The notes under the pieces: generated by a model
Seen by the model: only the letters and a program-made list of their open reading frames with translations
What the model was told of the DNA's origin: nothing
The model's database searches: none
Shown: positions 1 to 8,431 of the stretch, one piece after another
How positions within the stretch are numbered: position 1 is the stretch's first letter
Layout of the letters: each line of letters starts with the position of its first letter
Position numbers and translations under genes: made by a program
Origin: Microbacteriaceae bacterium
GTDB lineage: Bacteria > Actinomycetota > Actinomycetes > Actinomycetales > Microbacteriaceae
Direction: 5' to 3'
NCBI GenBank assembly: GCA_025463565.1
Contig: JAODAT010000138.1
Location: 1 to 57,819 of the forward strand
DNA length: 57,819 bases

Positions 1-7
1 GTCCGCG

Positions 8-37
8 TTGACAACGTCATGTGATCCAGCGTACATT
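8..37 (+). promoter_or_regulatory. Promoter of the first dehydrogenase gene
   Basis: TTGACA at 8-13 is followed after 18 nt by TACATT at 32-37, a good match to a housekeeping sigma promoter. Transcription would start near 43-45, just before the inverted repeat at 50-74. The same order (promoter, then operator) recurs upstream of the ABC transporter. Confidence 0.6.
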
Positions 38-49
38 CAAAAGACGAAA

Positions 50-74
50 ATGACTTTCACACAGTGAAGTGACG
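50..74. promoter_or_regulatory. Candidate IclR operator 1
   Basis: An imperfect inverted repeat with the core CTTTC-N7-GAA lies just downstream of the predicted start point and upstream of the first dehydrogenase gene. It resembles the perfect repeat at 3440-3464 and the one in front of iclR (12383-12407). The right arm is one base out of register, so this is the weakest of the three copies. Confidence 0.5.
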
Positions 75-93
75 CAAAGTTGGGACTTTGAGC

Positions 94-858
94 GTGCAGA
101 CAACAGAAAACGCTCCGAGAGCGCAGCAGGACTGGCTGGGGCTGAGCGGTAGCAGAGTGCTCATCGTCGGCGCCGGAGGCATCGGTACCGACCTGGCTGG
201 CGGCTTCGTCGGGGCGGGAGCATCCGTGGTCATCGTGGATCGCGACCAGGCCCGCCTCGACGCGGTGCCCGATGTCCGCACGATCACGGCCGACCTGCTC
301 GAAGAGGGTGCGGGTGGCCGGGTTGTCGCTGAGGCAATCGAGATGCTCGGCGGACTCGACGTGCTGGTGCACTGCGTCGGCATGAATGATCGCCGACCCG
401 TCCTCGACTTCACCGAGGCGGAGTGGGAGCGCATCATGCGCACCAACCTCTCCACCGCCTTCGGGGTCGCGCAGGCCGCTGGCCGCCATATGGTCGAGCA
501 GAAGCACGGTCACATCGTCGTATTCTCATCGGTGTCGGGCCTCCTCGCGCACAAGAATCACGCCCCTTACGCGGCATCCAAGGGCGGGCTCAACCAAATG
601 ATGCGCGTGATGGCGGCCGAGTGGGCGAAGTCGGGCGTCACCGTGAACGCCGTCGCTCCCGGGTACATCGAGACCCCACTCACCGCGGACTATCTCGCCA
701 AGCCCGGCGTGCGCGAAGACCTGATCAGCCTCGTTCCGGCCGGGCGGCTCGGAGTGCCGTCCGAGGTCGTCGGACCCGTGCTCTTCCTGTCCTCAGATCA
801 TGCGCAGTTCATCACCGGTCACGTTCTGTACATCGACGGTGGCCGCACTCTCGTATAG
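94..858 (+). CDS. Short-chain dehydrogenase/reductase (SDR)
   Basis: A 254-residue classical SDR, an NAD(P)-dependent alcohol/ketone oxidoreductase of the cytoplasm. The dinucleotide motif GAGGIG is at residues 26-31. A serine near residue 146 and Y159-A-A-S-K163 form the catalytic set. The C-terminal FITGHVLYIDGG is typical of FabG-like members. I chose GTG 94 because GGGA (82-85) is 8 nt upstream; TTG 88 is the longer alternative but has almost no spacing. It heads an operon with a second SDR and two FAH-fold enzymes, so it probably oxidises a hydroxyl of the imported substrate. The substrate cannot be read from the sequence. Confidence 0.9.
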   Translation: MQTTENAPRAQQDWLGLSGSRVLIVGAGGIGTDLAGGFVGAGASVVIVDRDQARLDAVPDVRTITADLLEEGAGGRVVAEAIEMLGGLDVLVHCVGMNDRRPVLDFTEAEWERIMRTNLSTAFGVAQAAGRHMVEQKHGHIVVFSSVSGLLAHKNHAPYAASKGGLNQMMRVMAAEWAKSGVTVNAVAPGYIETPLTADYLAKPGVREDLISLVPAGRLGVPSEVVGPVLFLSSDHAQFITGHVLYIDGGRTLV

Positions 859-889
859 CCCGCATCACCAGTAACGAAGGAAGAACACA

Positions 890-1669
890 ATGCCCCAGAT
901 ATACCCCCGCTTCGAAGGCAAGACGGTACTCGTCACCGGAGCCGGCACCGGCTTCGGCGCCGAGATCGCCTTCCGCGCGGCGCAGGAAGGCGCCAAGGTC
1001 GCCGTGCACTACAACTCGTCGAAGGCGGGCGCCGAGGCGACCGTGAAGCGCATCGAAGCGATCGGCGGCGAGGCGATCATGGTGCAGGCCAACATCCAGA
1101 CCTGGGCCGCCATCAAGAAGATGGCCGATGAGGTCTTCGCGGCCTTCGGCACGCTGGACGTTCTTGTGAACAACGTCGGCGACGTCTCCAGTGAGCAGAT
1201 GGACTGGCGCGAGCTCACCCAGGAGGCGCTCGATGCCGTCATCGACATCGACGTCAAGGGCACGCTCCTGATGACCCACGAGTTCGGTGAGCGGATGCTG
1301 GAGCAGGGCCACGGCAACATCATCAACGTCGGGTCAACCGTGATCGTGCGCGGCTCACCGCGGGCGCCGCAGTACGCCGCGGCCAAGTACGCGATCGTCG
1401 GCATCACCAAGTCCTACGCGAAGGCCCTGGCGCCGGCCGTGCGGGTCAACACCTTCGCTCCCGGCTTCATGGAGACCGAGAAGCTGTTGAACCGCGCCGA
1501 CTGGAAGGCGGGACGCAAGGAGGTGCTGCTCTCCCAGACGCCGATGGGACACATCCCGCCGCCCGAGTTCGTGGCCGGCACCTGCCTCTGGCTAGCGACC
1601 GACGAAGCGGCACATCTCACCGGCGGATACCTTCTCGCCGATGGCGGATTCAACATGGTTGGAGCATAA
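890..1669 (+). CDS. Short-chain dehydrogenase/reductase (SDR)
   Basis: A 259-residue classical SDR with TGAGTGFG at residues 17-24, the NNVG structural motif near residue 90 and Y162-A-A-A-K166. AAGGAAGA 9-15 nt before ATG 890 is a good ribosome binding site. It lies 31 nt after the first SDR and 4 nt before the next gene, so the genes are co-transcribed. The two SDRs differ through most of their length and so are unlikely to be recent duplicates; they probably act on successive oxidation steps. Sugar-acid routes of the L-fucose/L-rhamnose type also combine SDRs with FAH-fold hydrolases, but no sugar-acid dehydratase is present here, so that link is only a possibility. Confidence 0.9.
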   Translation: MPQIYPRFEGKTVLVTGAGTGFGAEIAFRAAQEGAKVAVHYNSSKAGAEATVKRIEAIGGEAIMVQANIQTWAAIKKMADEVFAAFGTLDVLVNNVGDVSSEQMDWRELTQEALDAVIDIDVKGTLLMTHEFGERMLEQGHGNIINVGSTVIVRGSPRAPQYAAAKYAIVGITKSYAKALAPAVRVNTFAPGFMETEKLLNRADWKAGRKEVLLSQTPMGHIPPPEFVAGTCLWLATDEAAHLTGGYLLADGGFNMVGA

Positions 1670-1673
1670 GAAA

Positions 1674-2549
1674 ATGAAACTGATCACCTTCGACAACGGC
1701 CGGGTCGGCAGATTGGAACTCGAAGAGGGCACGGTCATCGAACTCGATGTGCCGTCAACCCGCGAATACTTCGAGCGCGGCGGAGACGTGAAGGAGACCG
1801 GCGAGCGTCTCAACTACGCCGACGTGAAGTTGCGCGCGCCGATTCATCCCAAGAAGTTCTTCCACACGGCCGGCAACTTCGCCGACCACCACAAAGAGCT
1901 GCAGGCGGTCGACTGGTCACATCCGGTGCACAAGGGCATCGTGTTCTTCCAGAACGTCGATGCGATCATCGGACCGGATGACGCGATCGTCTACCCGGAA
2001 GGCCTCACCAAAGAGCTCGACTACGAGCTCGAACTCGGAATCATCATCGGCAAGTCCGGTAAGTTCTTCGGTCCCGACGAAGCGGTCGACTACATTGCCG
2101 GCTTCACCGTGTTCAACGACATCACCGCGCGCGACATCCAGCGTAAAGAGATGGAATCCGGCGTCTTCTCGTTCAGCAAGGGCATCGACACCTTCTGCCC
2201 CATCGGCCCGTGGATCGTCACGGCCGACGAGGTGCCCGACATGCACGAGCTGCCGATGCAGCTGCGGGTCAACGGCGAGGTGCGCCAGCAGGGCAACACC
2301 AACCAGACCCGCATCAAATTTCCGCACCTGGTGGCGTACCACTCGCCGCAGGTCTACAGCGCGGGCGACATCATCACGACCGGCACCATCTCGGGTGTCG
2401 CGGCGGTGCAGCCGAATCCGTTCGACTTCTACCTGCAGCCCGGCGACCAGATCGAGGCGGAGATCGCCGGCATCGGTGTGCTGAAGAACCACGTGGTGAG
2501 CTGGGAAGAGGCGCACGGCGAGCCGGCCCCGCAGCGGGTCGACTGGTGA
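1674..2549 (+). CDS. Fumarylacetoacetate hydrolase (FAH) family protein
   Basis: A 291-residue member of the FAH family, whose members hydrolyse, decarboxylate or isomerise acylpyruvate-like compounds using Mg2+ or Mn2+. The metal-site acidic cluster is visible in ELDYELELG (Glu-x-Glu), followed by the FNDITARDIQ and SKGIDTFCPIGPW segments normal for the family. ATG 1674 is preferred to upstream starts: it follows the preceding TAA by 4 nt and uses GGAG at about 1660 inside the preceding gene. The next gene, also FAH-fold, overlaps it by 4 nt. The family assignment is firm; the exact reaction (for example diketo-acid hydrolysis) is not. Confidence 0.9.
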   Translation: MKLITFDNGRVGRLELEEGTVIELDVPSTREYFERGGDVKETGERLNYADVKLRAPIHPKKFFHTAGNFADHHKELQAVDWSHPVHKGIVFFQNVDAIIGPDDAIVYPEGLTKELDYELELGIIIGKSGKFFGPDEAVDYIAGFTVFNDITARDIQRKEMESGVFSFSKGIDTFCPIGPWIVTADEVPDMHELPMQLRVNGEVRQQGNTNQTRIKFPHLVAYHSPQVYSAGDIITTGTISGVAAVQPNPFDFYLQPGDQIEAEIAGIGVLKNHVVSWEEAHGEPAPQRVDW

Positions 2550-3394
2550 AGCTCGCTAATCTCGACGGCCGGCTCGTCATCACCGATGGCGAGCGGGCGG
2601 TCGATGTCGAGCGCGCGAGCGACGGTGTGTTCGGAGCTGACCCGCAGGGGGTCTACGAGCGGTGGGACGACTTCGTCGCCTGGGCGGCATCCATCGACCC
2701 GTCGTCGGGGGATGCCTTCGAAAGCACGCAGCTCGGCGCTCCGGTGCCGCGCCCCGCGCAGGTGTTCGCGATCGGCATCAACTACGCGGAGCACGCGGCC
2801 GAAGCCGGCTACCCGAGCGACTCGATGCCCGTCACGTTCACGAAGTTCCCCGCTTGTCTCACCGGACCTGCGGCCACGGTCGTGCTTCCGAGCGAGTTCG
2901 TGGACTGGGAGGTCGAGCTGGTCGTCGTCATTGCGAAGCGAGCGTTTCACGTTTCGCGTGCTGACGCCTGGGGCTACGTCGCCGGCTACACGATCGGCCA
3001 GGACCTCTCCGAGCGGCACGTGCAGCTCGAGGGGTCGAAGCCGCAGTTCAGCCTCGGCAAGTCGTACACCGGGTTCGGCCCAACCGGGCCGTGGCTGGTC
3101 ACGACCGACGAGTTCGCCGATCCGGCCGACCTCGACATCCGGTGCGGAATCAACGGCGAGACGCTCCAGCACTCGCGCACGTCGAGCATGATTTACGACA
3201 TCCCCGAGCTCGTCGCCCGGCTGTCGGCCGTCTGCGCGCTGCTGCCCGGCGACATCATTTTCAGCGGAACACCGTCCGGCATCGGCAATGCGCGCACCCC
3301 GAAGCGCTTCATCGGCGCCAGTGACGTGCTCGTCAGCAGCATCGAAGGCATCGGTTCGATCACGACTCGCTTCACGTCCGCGGGCTCTGATTGA
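2546..3394 (+). CDS. Fumarylacetoacetate hydrolase (FAH) family protein, second copy
   Basis: A 282-residue FAH-family enzyme starting at GTG 2546, which overlaps the preceding stop as GTGA, so translation is coupled. The metal-binding segment DWEVELVVV and the active-site stretches GYTIGQDLSER and SLGKSYTGFGPTGPW are present, as is GDIIFSGTPSGIG near the C-terminus. It is clearly diverged from the FAH protein just upstream; the pair may form two steps or a heteromer (inference). The promoter of the following transporter operon begins inside its last codons. Confidence 0.9.
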   Translation: MKLANLDGRLVITDGERAVDVERASDGVFGADPQGVYERWDDFVAWAASIDPSSGDAFESTQLGAPVPRPAQVFAIGINYAEHAAEAGYPSDSMPVTFTKFPACLTGPAATVVLPSEFVDWEVELVVVIAKRAFHVSRADAWGYVAGYTIGQDLSERHVQLEGSKPQFSLGKSYTGFGPTGPWLVTTDEFADPADLDIRCGINGETLQHSRTSSMIYDIPELVARLSAVCALLPGDIIFSGTPSGIGNARTPKRFIGASDVLVSSIEGIGSITTRFTSAGSD

Positions 3395-3419
3395 CACACG
3401 GATCGAGCCGCGTTAGGTT
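3391..3419 (+). promoter_or_regulatory. Promoter of the ABC transporter operon
   Basis: TTGACA (3391-3396) and TAGGTT (3414-3419) are separated by exactly 17 nt. The -35 overlaps the stop codon of the FAH gene. Start would be near 3426, followed by the perfect inverted repeat at 3440-3464, so the transporter can be transcribed separately from the upstream enzymes. Confidence 0.65.
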
Positions 3420-3439
3420 CGGCACAACGAAAGATAAAA

Positions 3440-3464
3440 GTAACTTTCTCAGAGTGAAAGTTAC
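3440..3464. promoter_or_regulatory. Candidate IclR operator 2 (perfect inverted repeat)
   Basis: GTAACTTTC-N7-GAAAGTTAC, a perfect 9-bp inverted repeat, lies between the predicted start point and the first ATPase gene. Closely related repeats precede the first SDR gene and the iclR gene. Assigning them to the local IclR protein is inference from this shared motif and its placement. Confidence 0.7.
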
Positions 3465-3497
3465 CAACGACAACGCAGTTCTCACCCCGGAGGCGCA

Positions 3498-4256
3498 ATG
3501 ACGCGGCTGTTAGACGTGACCGACCTTCGCGTCGCCTATGGCGCCGTGGTCGCGGTCGACAACGTCTCCCTCACCATCGACGAGGGCGAGATCGTCGGCC
3601 TCATCGGGCCGAACGGCGCGGGCAAGTCCTCGTTCATCGACGCGCTCACCGGCGCCATCCCGAACCGCGGCGGCAGCGTCGTCTTCGAGGGTGGCAGCCT
3701 CGATCGTCTCGCCTCGCACTCGATCGCACGGCGCGGGCTCATGCGCACGTTCCAGTCCGTCGAGCTGTTCGACGACCTCACCGTGCGCGAGAACCTGCAG
3801 GTCGCCGCCGAGCAGCCGACCCTCCTGAGCATGCTCGCCGACCTGGTGCGGCCGAGCAAGCCGAAGGGCGTCGACGACATCGCCTGGGCGTCGACGCTGT
3901 GCGATCTTGACGACGCGCTCGATCGGTTCCCGAGCGAACTGTCGCACGGGCAGCGCAAGCTCGCCGGCGTCGCACGGGCCCTCGCGAAGCGTCCGCGCCT
4001 GGTGCTCATGGACGAGCCGGCCGCCGGCCTCGACACCGATGAGAGCATCGCCTTCGGCCAGCGGCTTCGCTCGCTCCCCGGCCACGGCGTCAGCGTGCTG
4101 CTGGTGGACCACGACATGGAACTCGTGCTCGGCGTCTGCGACCGCATCTACGTGATCGACTTCGGGTCGGTGATCGCCTCGGGCACGCCCGACGAGATCC
4201 GCAAGAACGATCGCGTCATCGAGGCCTACCTCGGAGGCCACGATGTCAAAGCCTGA
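3498..4256 (+). CDS. Branched-chain-amino-acid-type ABC transporter ATPase (LivG-like)
   Basis: A 252-residue cytoplasmic ATPase of a HAAT-family importer. Walker A is GPNGAGKSS (about residues 37-45), the signature is LSHGQRK, and Walker B is LVLMDEPAAGLD, followed by the VDHDMELVLGVCDRIYVIDFG switch region typical of LivG. GGAGG lies 6 nt before ATG 3498. Its 3' end overlaps the LivF-like gene by 14 nt. Transporters of this class carry many organic and aromatic acids as well as amino acids, so LivG is a family label and not a substrate call. Confidence 0.9.
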   Translation: MTRLLDVTDLRVAYGAVVAVDNVSLTIDEGEIVGLIGPNGAGKSSFIDALTGAIPNRGGSVVFEGGSLDRLASHSIARRGLMRTFQSVELFDDLTVRENLQVAAEQPTLLSMLADLVRPSKPKGVDDIAWASTLCDLDDALDRFPSELSHGQRKLAGVARALAKRPRLVLMDEPAAGLDTDESIAFGQRLRSLPGHGVSVLLVDHDMELVLGVCDRIYVIDFGSVIASGTPDEIRKNDRVIEAYLGGHDVKA

Positions 4257-5010
4257 TGTTATTCAGACGACGAACATGCTCGATGTCTCGGGCCTCGACG
4301 CCGGCTACAACGGGCTGCCGGTCGTGCGCGGGCTGAGCATGACTGTCGCTCCCGGCGAGATCGTCGCTCTCCTCGGATCGAACGGCGCTGGCAAGACCAC
4401 CACACTGTCGGCGATCGCCGGACTCATCAAGCCGATGGCCGGCACGATCTCCCTGGCCGGGGTCTCGACCGCCGGACGATCCGCGCACCGGCTCGCTCGC
4501 GAGGGTGTCGCGCTCGTGCCGGAAGATCGGGCACTCTTCCACGACCTGACCACGCGCGAGAACCTGCGTGTCGCGAGCGTTCGCGGTCATGCGGCCGACA
4601 GCGAGGCGCGCGTGCTCGAGTTCTTGCCCGAGCTGAAGAAGTGCCTCACCCGCAAGGCCGGAATGCTGTCGGGCGGCGAGCAGCAGATGCTCGCGGTCGG
4701 TCGTGCCCTGGTCGGAAGTCCGAAGCTGCTCATCGTCGACGAGATGAGCCTCGGCCTCGCTCCGGTCGTCGTGGAGCGCCTGCTCCCCGTGCTGAAAGAC
4801 ATCGCCTCCCAGCTGAACACCGCCGTGCTGGTCGTCGAACAGCACGTGGCCCTGGCGATGGATGTCGCCTCCCGCGCCTACGTGCTGGCGCACGGCCGCG
4901 TGGTGCTGGAGGGCACCACCGAGAAGCTCCGCTCCAGCCAGGACCTCATCGAAGCCTCATATTTCGGCGACGTCGAAGCCGTCGAAGCCCTCACCAGGAG
5001 ATCCCCATGA
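4243..5010 (+). CDS. Branched-chain-amino-acid-type ABC transporter ATPase (LivF-like)
   Basis: A 255-residue ATPase partner of the preceding LivG-like protein. It has Walker A GSNGAGKTT, signature LSGGEQQMLAVGRAL and Walker B LLIVDEMSLGLAP; the SLGLAP form is diagnostic of LivF. The start lies inside the end of the LivG-like gene (14-nt overlap), so the two subunits are translationally coupled. An 87-nt gap with two strong hairpins separates it from the binding-protein gene. Confidence 0.9.
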   Translation: MSKPDVIQTTNMLDVSGLDAGYNGLPVVRGLSMTVAPGEIVALLGSNGAGKTTTLSAIAGLIKPMAGTISLAGVSTAGRSAHRLAREGVALVPEDRALFHDLTTRENLRVASVRGHAADSEARVLEFLPELKKCLTRKAGMLSGGEQQMLAVGRALVGSPKLLIVDEMSLGLAPVVVERLLPVLKDIASQLNTAVLVVEQHVALAMDVASRAYVLAHGRVVLEGTTEKLRSSQDLIEASYFGDVEAVEALTRRSP

Positions 5011-5013
5011 ACC

Positions 5014-5041
5014 TGCAGTCCCCGCCCCGATGGGGACTGCA
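5014..5041 (+). other. Intra-operon hairpin 1
   Basis: A perfect 10-bp stem (TGCAGTCCCC / GGGGACTGCA) with an 8-nt loop, starting 3 nt after the LivF-like stop codon. It has no trailing U run, so it looks more like an mRNA-stabilising or processing element than a simple terminator. Confidence 0.6.
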
Positions 5042-5046
5042 CGAAC

Positions 5047-5065
5047 CCTCGCCCGTCGGGCGAGG
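5047..5065 (+). other. Intra-operon hairpin 2
   Basis: A perfect 8-bp stem (CCTCGCCC / GGGCGAGG) with a 3-nt GTC loop, 5 nt after hairpin 1 and 32 nt before the binding-protein start. The pair probably protects the downstream transcript end or weakens read-through. This would fit the usual need for more binding protein than ATPase (inference). Confidence 0.6.
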
Positions 5066-5097
5066 TTGCGCCACACGAACTGCAATGAAGGAGTGAC

Positions 5098-6363
5098 ATG
5101 GCAATCACGAAGAAAGCCAGGAACGTGGCGATAGTCGCCATCGCCCTGGGAGCGAGCATCGCCCTTGCGGCCTGTTCGACCACCACCACGACCAGCCCTT
5201 CGAGCTCGAGCGCGGCATCCAGCGGCCTCGGCGCGAAGAATGTGGCGAAGGGCACCCCGATCGTCTTCGGCGTCCTGAACCTCGAGTCGGGCCCGGTCAC
5301 GTTCCCCGAGATCCGCCAGGCGGAGGAGGCTGCCGTCTCCTACGTGAACGAGTACAAGGGCGGCATCGGCGGGCACCCGATCAAGATCGTCTCCTGTGCG
5401 ACCGACGGCTCGCCGGCCACTTCGGCCCGCTGCGCCAACCAGATCCTCGACCAGAAGCCGGTCGCCATCCTCGGCGCCGGTGACACCGGAGCTCCCGGCG
5501 CCATCCCGATCTACCAGAGCGCCGGACTCGCCTACCTCGGTGGTATCCCGTTCACGCCGGTCGAGCAGAACTACGCGAACGCCGTGATCTTCTCCAGCAT
5601 CTCCACCGCCGACAACGCCGCGGCGTCCGTCTACGCGGCGAAGACGCTCGGCGCCAAGTCGGCGGCAGTGATCTACACCTCGGACACCCAGGGCACAGCC
5701 TCGGCCGAGGGAGCGATCATCCCGACCATGAAGAACGCCGGCATCACCAAGGTGACGCCGATCGCGATCGCCCCGACCGCGTCAGACGTCTCGGCAGCGG
5801 TCGCGACCGCCGTCGGTGCGAGCCCCGACGTGATCTACGTGGACGCTCCGGCGGCCTGCCCGAACATCCTGAACTCGCTCAAGCAGCTCGGTAACACGGC
5901 GAAGATCGTCGGGATCGACCCCTGCACCTCGCCCGCGGCCATCAAGGGCGCGAACGGCGGAGCCGAGGGCCTGTACTTCGCCTCCCCGGTTGAGGACCCG
6001 ATGGCCGGTACCGCCGACACCAAGGTCTACCTCGCCGCGCTGAAGAAGTACGCACCCGCGACCATCGCTCTCGACTCGCTGGCGGCCATCGGCTTCCAGA
6101 GCGTCATCGATGTTCAGGCCAAGCTGGCGAAGTTCACCACGGCCGACCTCACGAAAGACAAGATCCTCGCCGCGTTCCGCGCCGGCACGGACAACGTCAA
6201 CTTCATGGGTCACCCGTACACCTGCGACGGCAAGCAGCTCGCCGGTGCAAGCGCCGTGTGCAACTCGTACCAGCAGATTCGCCAGATCAAGGGTGGGGTG
6301 CCGGTCGTCGCACAGAAGACGTTCGTCACACCGGGCAAGTACTACGTACCCCCGACGAACTGA
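5098..6363 (+). CDS. ABC transporter substrate-binding lipoprotein (Peripla_BP_6 type)
   Basis: A 421-residue extracellular binding protein of the HAAT importer. The signal peptide ends in the lipobox LAAC (Cys about residue 25), followed by a Thr/Ser-rich linker, so the mature protein would be lipid-anchored, using the lgt product encoded in this window. The rest follows the leucine/amide-binding fold (IVFGVLNLESGPVTFPE at the start, then EAAVSYVNEYKGGIGG). GAAGGAG lies 6 nt before ATG 5098. Ligand identity is unknown; the neighbouring enzymes suggest an organic acid. Confidence 0.9.
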   Translation: MAITKKARNVAIVAIALGASIALAACSTTTTTSPSSSSAASSGLGAKNVAKGTPIVFGVLNLESGPVTFPEIRQAEEAAVSYVNEYKGGIGGHPIKIVSCATDGSPATSARCANQILDQKPVAILGAGDTGAPGAIPIYQSAGLAYLGGIPFTPVEQNYANAVIFSSISTADNAAASVYAAKTLGAKSAAVIYTSDTQGTASAEGAIIPTMKNAGITKVTPIAIAPTASDVSAAVATAVGASPDVIYVDAPAACPNILNSLKQLGNTAKIVGIDPCTSPAAIKGANGGAEGLYFASPVEDPMAGTADTKVYLAALKKYAPATIALDSLAAIGFQSVIDVQAKLAKFTTADLTKDKILAAFRAGTDNVNFMGHPYTCDGKQLAGASAVCNSYQQIRQIKGGVPVVAQKTFVTPGKYYVPPTN

Positions 6364-6397
6364 TCGCCTAACCAGATAAAAGGGATGTGACGAACAC

Positions 6398-8431
6398 ATG
6401 AGCGCTTTCCTGCTCTTCGTGCTCCTCGGGCTCGGCGCCGGATCGGTGTACGCACTGCTCGGCCTCGGCCTGGTGTTGAAATATCGCAGCACCGGCGTGA
6501 TCGACTTCGCCCACGGCGCCATCGCGATGTTCAGCGCGTACGTGTTCGTCAACCTGCGGTCCACGGGGGTTCTCGAGCTCCCGTGGCCCGTCATCCCGCA
6601 CGAAATACCGCTCACCGCCGGGGGCCAGGCCATGGACCTGGCTCCCGCGCTGGTGATCACTCTCGTCTACGGCACCGTGCTCGGCCTGCTACTGTTCCTC
6701 GGCGTCTACCGGCCGCTGCTGCAGGCGTCACCGCTCACCAAGGTGTGCGCGTCGGTCGGTGTCATGCTCTTCCTCGAGGCGACCGCCGTACTCAACTTCG
6801 GCACCACGTCGCTGGCGTCCTCTCCCATCCTCCCCAGCGAACCGATCCGGCTCGCTGGCATCGCCTTCCCCTCAGACCGCATCTACCTCGCCGGCATCGT
6901 GATCGTCGTCGCCGCGGTGCTTCTCGTCGTCTATCGCTGGACGAAGTTCGGCCTCGCCACGCGCGCCAGCGCCGAGAACGAGACCGGCGCCGCGCTGATC
7001 GGCATCTCCCCGGTGTCGGTCGCCGGCCGCAACTGGGTGATCGCGAGCTTCCTCGCCGCGGGGTCGGGCATTCTCATCACCCCGATCTCCTCCCTCGACC
7101 CCACTTCATACACACTCTTCGTGGTGCCCGCCCTCGGGGCCGCACTGATCGGTCGCTTCCAGTCGTTCGGCTGGACCGCGGTCGCCGGTCTCGGACTCGG
7201 CATCGTGCAGTCCGAGCTGATCAAGCTGCAGACGATCTTCACCTGGCTGCCGCAGCAGGGACTCTCCGACGGCGTGCCGTTCGTGATCATCCTCATCACG
7301 ATGACACTGAGCGCTCGACGGCTCGGCGCCCGCGGCAATGCCGGCACGTGGCGGAATCCGCGGCTCGGCCGGCCATCGCGGCCGCTGCTCACCTCGATCA
7401 TCACCTTCGTGATCGGGCTCATCATCCTCGTGCTGCTGCAGGGCTCCCTGCGGGCCGCGTTCATGTCGTCGATCATCACGATGTGCATCTGCCTGTCGCT
7501 CGTGCTGCTCAGCGGATTCATCGGGCAGGTCTCCCTCGCGCAGATGTCGTTCGTGGGGATGGGCGCGTTCATCCTCAGCCACCTGGCCGGTGACCTCGGC
7601 ATCCCCTTCCCGTTCTCCCTCATCCTCTCGGCGCTGCTCGTCGTACCCATCGGCATCCTGATCGGTCTCCCGGCCCTGAGGGTGCGCGGGGTTAGTCTCG
7701 CCGTCGTCACCCTCGCGACAGCCGCGGCGATGGATGCGCTGGTCTTCAGCAACGTCGGCTTCACCGGCGGCCTCGGCGGCCGCAAGGTTGCGCCGCCCTC
7801 GTTATTCGGGCTGAATCTCGGCATCTCCGACGGCAAGATTTACCCGACCATCACCTTCGGCGTGCTGCTGCTCGTGATCGTCGTGTTCGTCGGCTACTGC
7901 GTGGCTCGGCTTCGCACCTCGGCGACGGGGCGCATGATGATCGCCGTCCGCTCGAACGAGCGCGCCGCCGCGTATATGGGAATCCGGGTCGCGCCGCTCA
8001 AGCTCTACGGGTTCGCGCTGTCCGCGTTCATCGCCGGCATCGGGGGAGGCCTGCTCGCCTACCAACAGGGCACCGTCTCGTCGTCGTCGTTCGCGGTGTT
8101 CACCTCGCTTACGGTGCTCGCCATCACCTACGTCGCCGGCATCGGCCGCATCGCCGGTGCCGTGATCGCCGGGCTGATGTTCTCCTCCGACGGGCTGTTC
8201 GTCTCCTTCCTCGACGACGTAATCCACGTGGGCCAGTACCAGATGATCGTCGCCGGCATCGCGCTCGCCATCACCGCGATCGGCAACCCGAACGGCGTCG
8301 CGAGCGAGATGGCGGGGGAGAAGGGCATCGCGCTCCGGATCGTGAAACTGCGCGACCGCGTCTTCCCGACCAGCAAACCGCCGGCACTCAGCCCGCAGCC
8401 GGTGATCGCCGTCGCTAAGGTACGAAAATGA
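6398..8431 (+). CDS. Fused HAAT-family permease (LivH-LivM)
   Basis: A 677-residue integral membrane protein in which the two permease subunits of a branched-chain-type importer are one polypeptide. Residues 1-300 form the LivH half (GLGLVLKYRSTGVIDFAHGAI; GRFQSFGWTAV). A basic linker near 305-330 leads into the LivM half (LLSGFIGQVSLAQMSFVGMGAF; VVTLATAAAMDALVFS; TGRMMIAVRSNERAAAYMGI). About 16-18 membrane segments are expected. Separate livH and livM genes are the usual arrangement. Its last 4 nt overlap the next gene. Confidence 0.9.
   Translation: MSAFLLFVLLGLGAGSVYALLGLGLVLKYRSTGVIDFAHGAIAMFSAYVFVNLRSTGVLELPWPVIPHEIPLTAGGQAMDLAPALVITLVYGTVLGLLLFLGVYRPLLQASPLTKVCASVGVMLFLEATAVLNFGTTSLASSPILPSEPIRLAGIAFPSDRIYLAGIVIVVAAVLLVVYRWTKFGLATRASAENETGAALIGISPVSVAGRNWVIASFLAAGSGILITPISSLDPTSYTLFVVPALGAALIGRFQSFGWTAVAGLGLGIVQSELIKLQTIFTWLPQQGLSDGVPFVIILITMTLSARRLGARGNAGTWRNPRLGRPSRPLLTSIITFVIGLIILVLLQGSLRAAFMSSIITMCICLSLVLLSGFIGQVSLAQMSFVGMGAFILSHLAGDLGIPFPFSLILSALLVVPIGILIGLPALRVRGVSLAVVTLATAAAMDALVFSNVGFTGGLGGRKVAPPSLFGLNLGISDGKIYPTITFGVLLLVIVVFVGYCVARLRTSATGRMMIAVRSNERAAAYMGIRVAPLKLYGFALSAFIAGIGGGLLAYQQGTVSSSSFAVFTSLTVLAITYVAGIGRIAGAVIAGLMFSSDGLFVSFLDDVIHVGQYQMIVAGIALAITAIGNPNGVASEMAGEKGIALRIVKLRDRVFPTSKPPALSPQPVIAVAKVRK

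Noticed and set aside
5007..5100. A short frame starting at ATG 5007 through the hairpins
   Set aside because: It lies inside the stem-loop region, has no ribosome binding site of its own and no plausible product.
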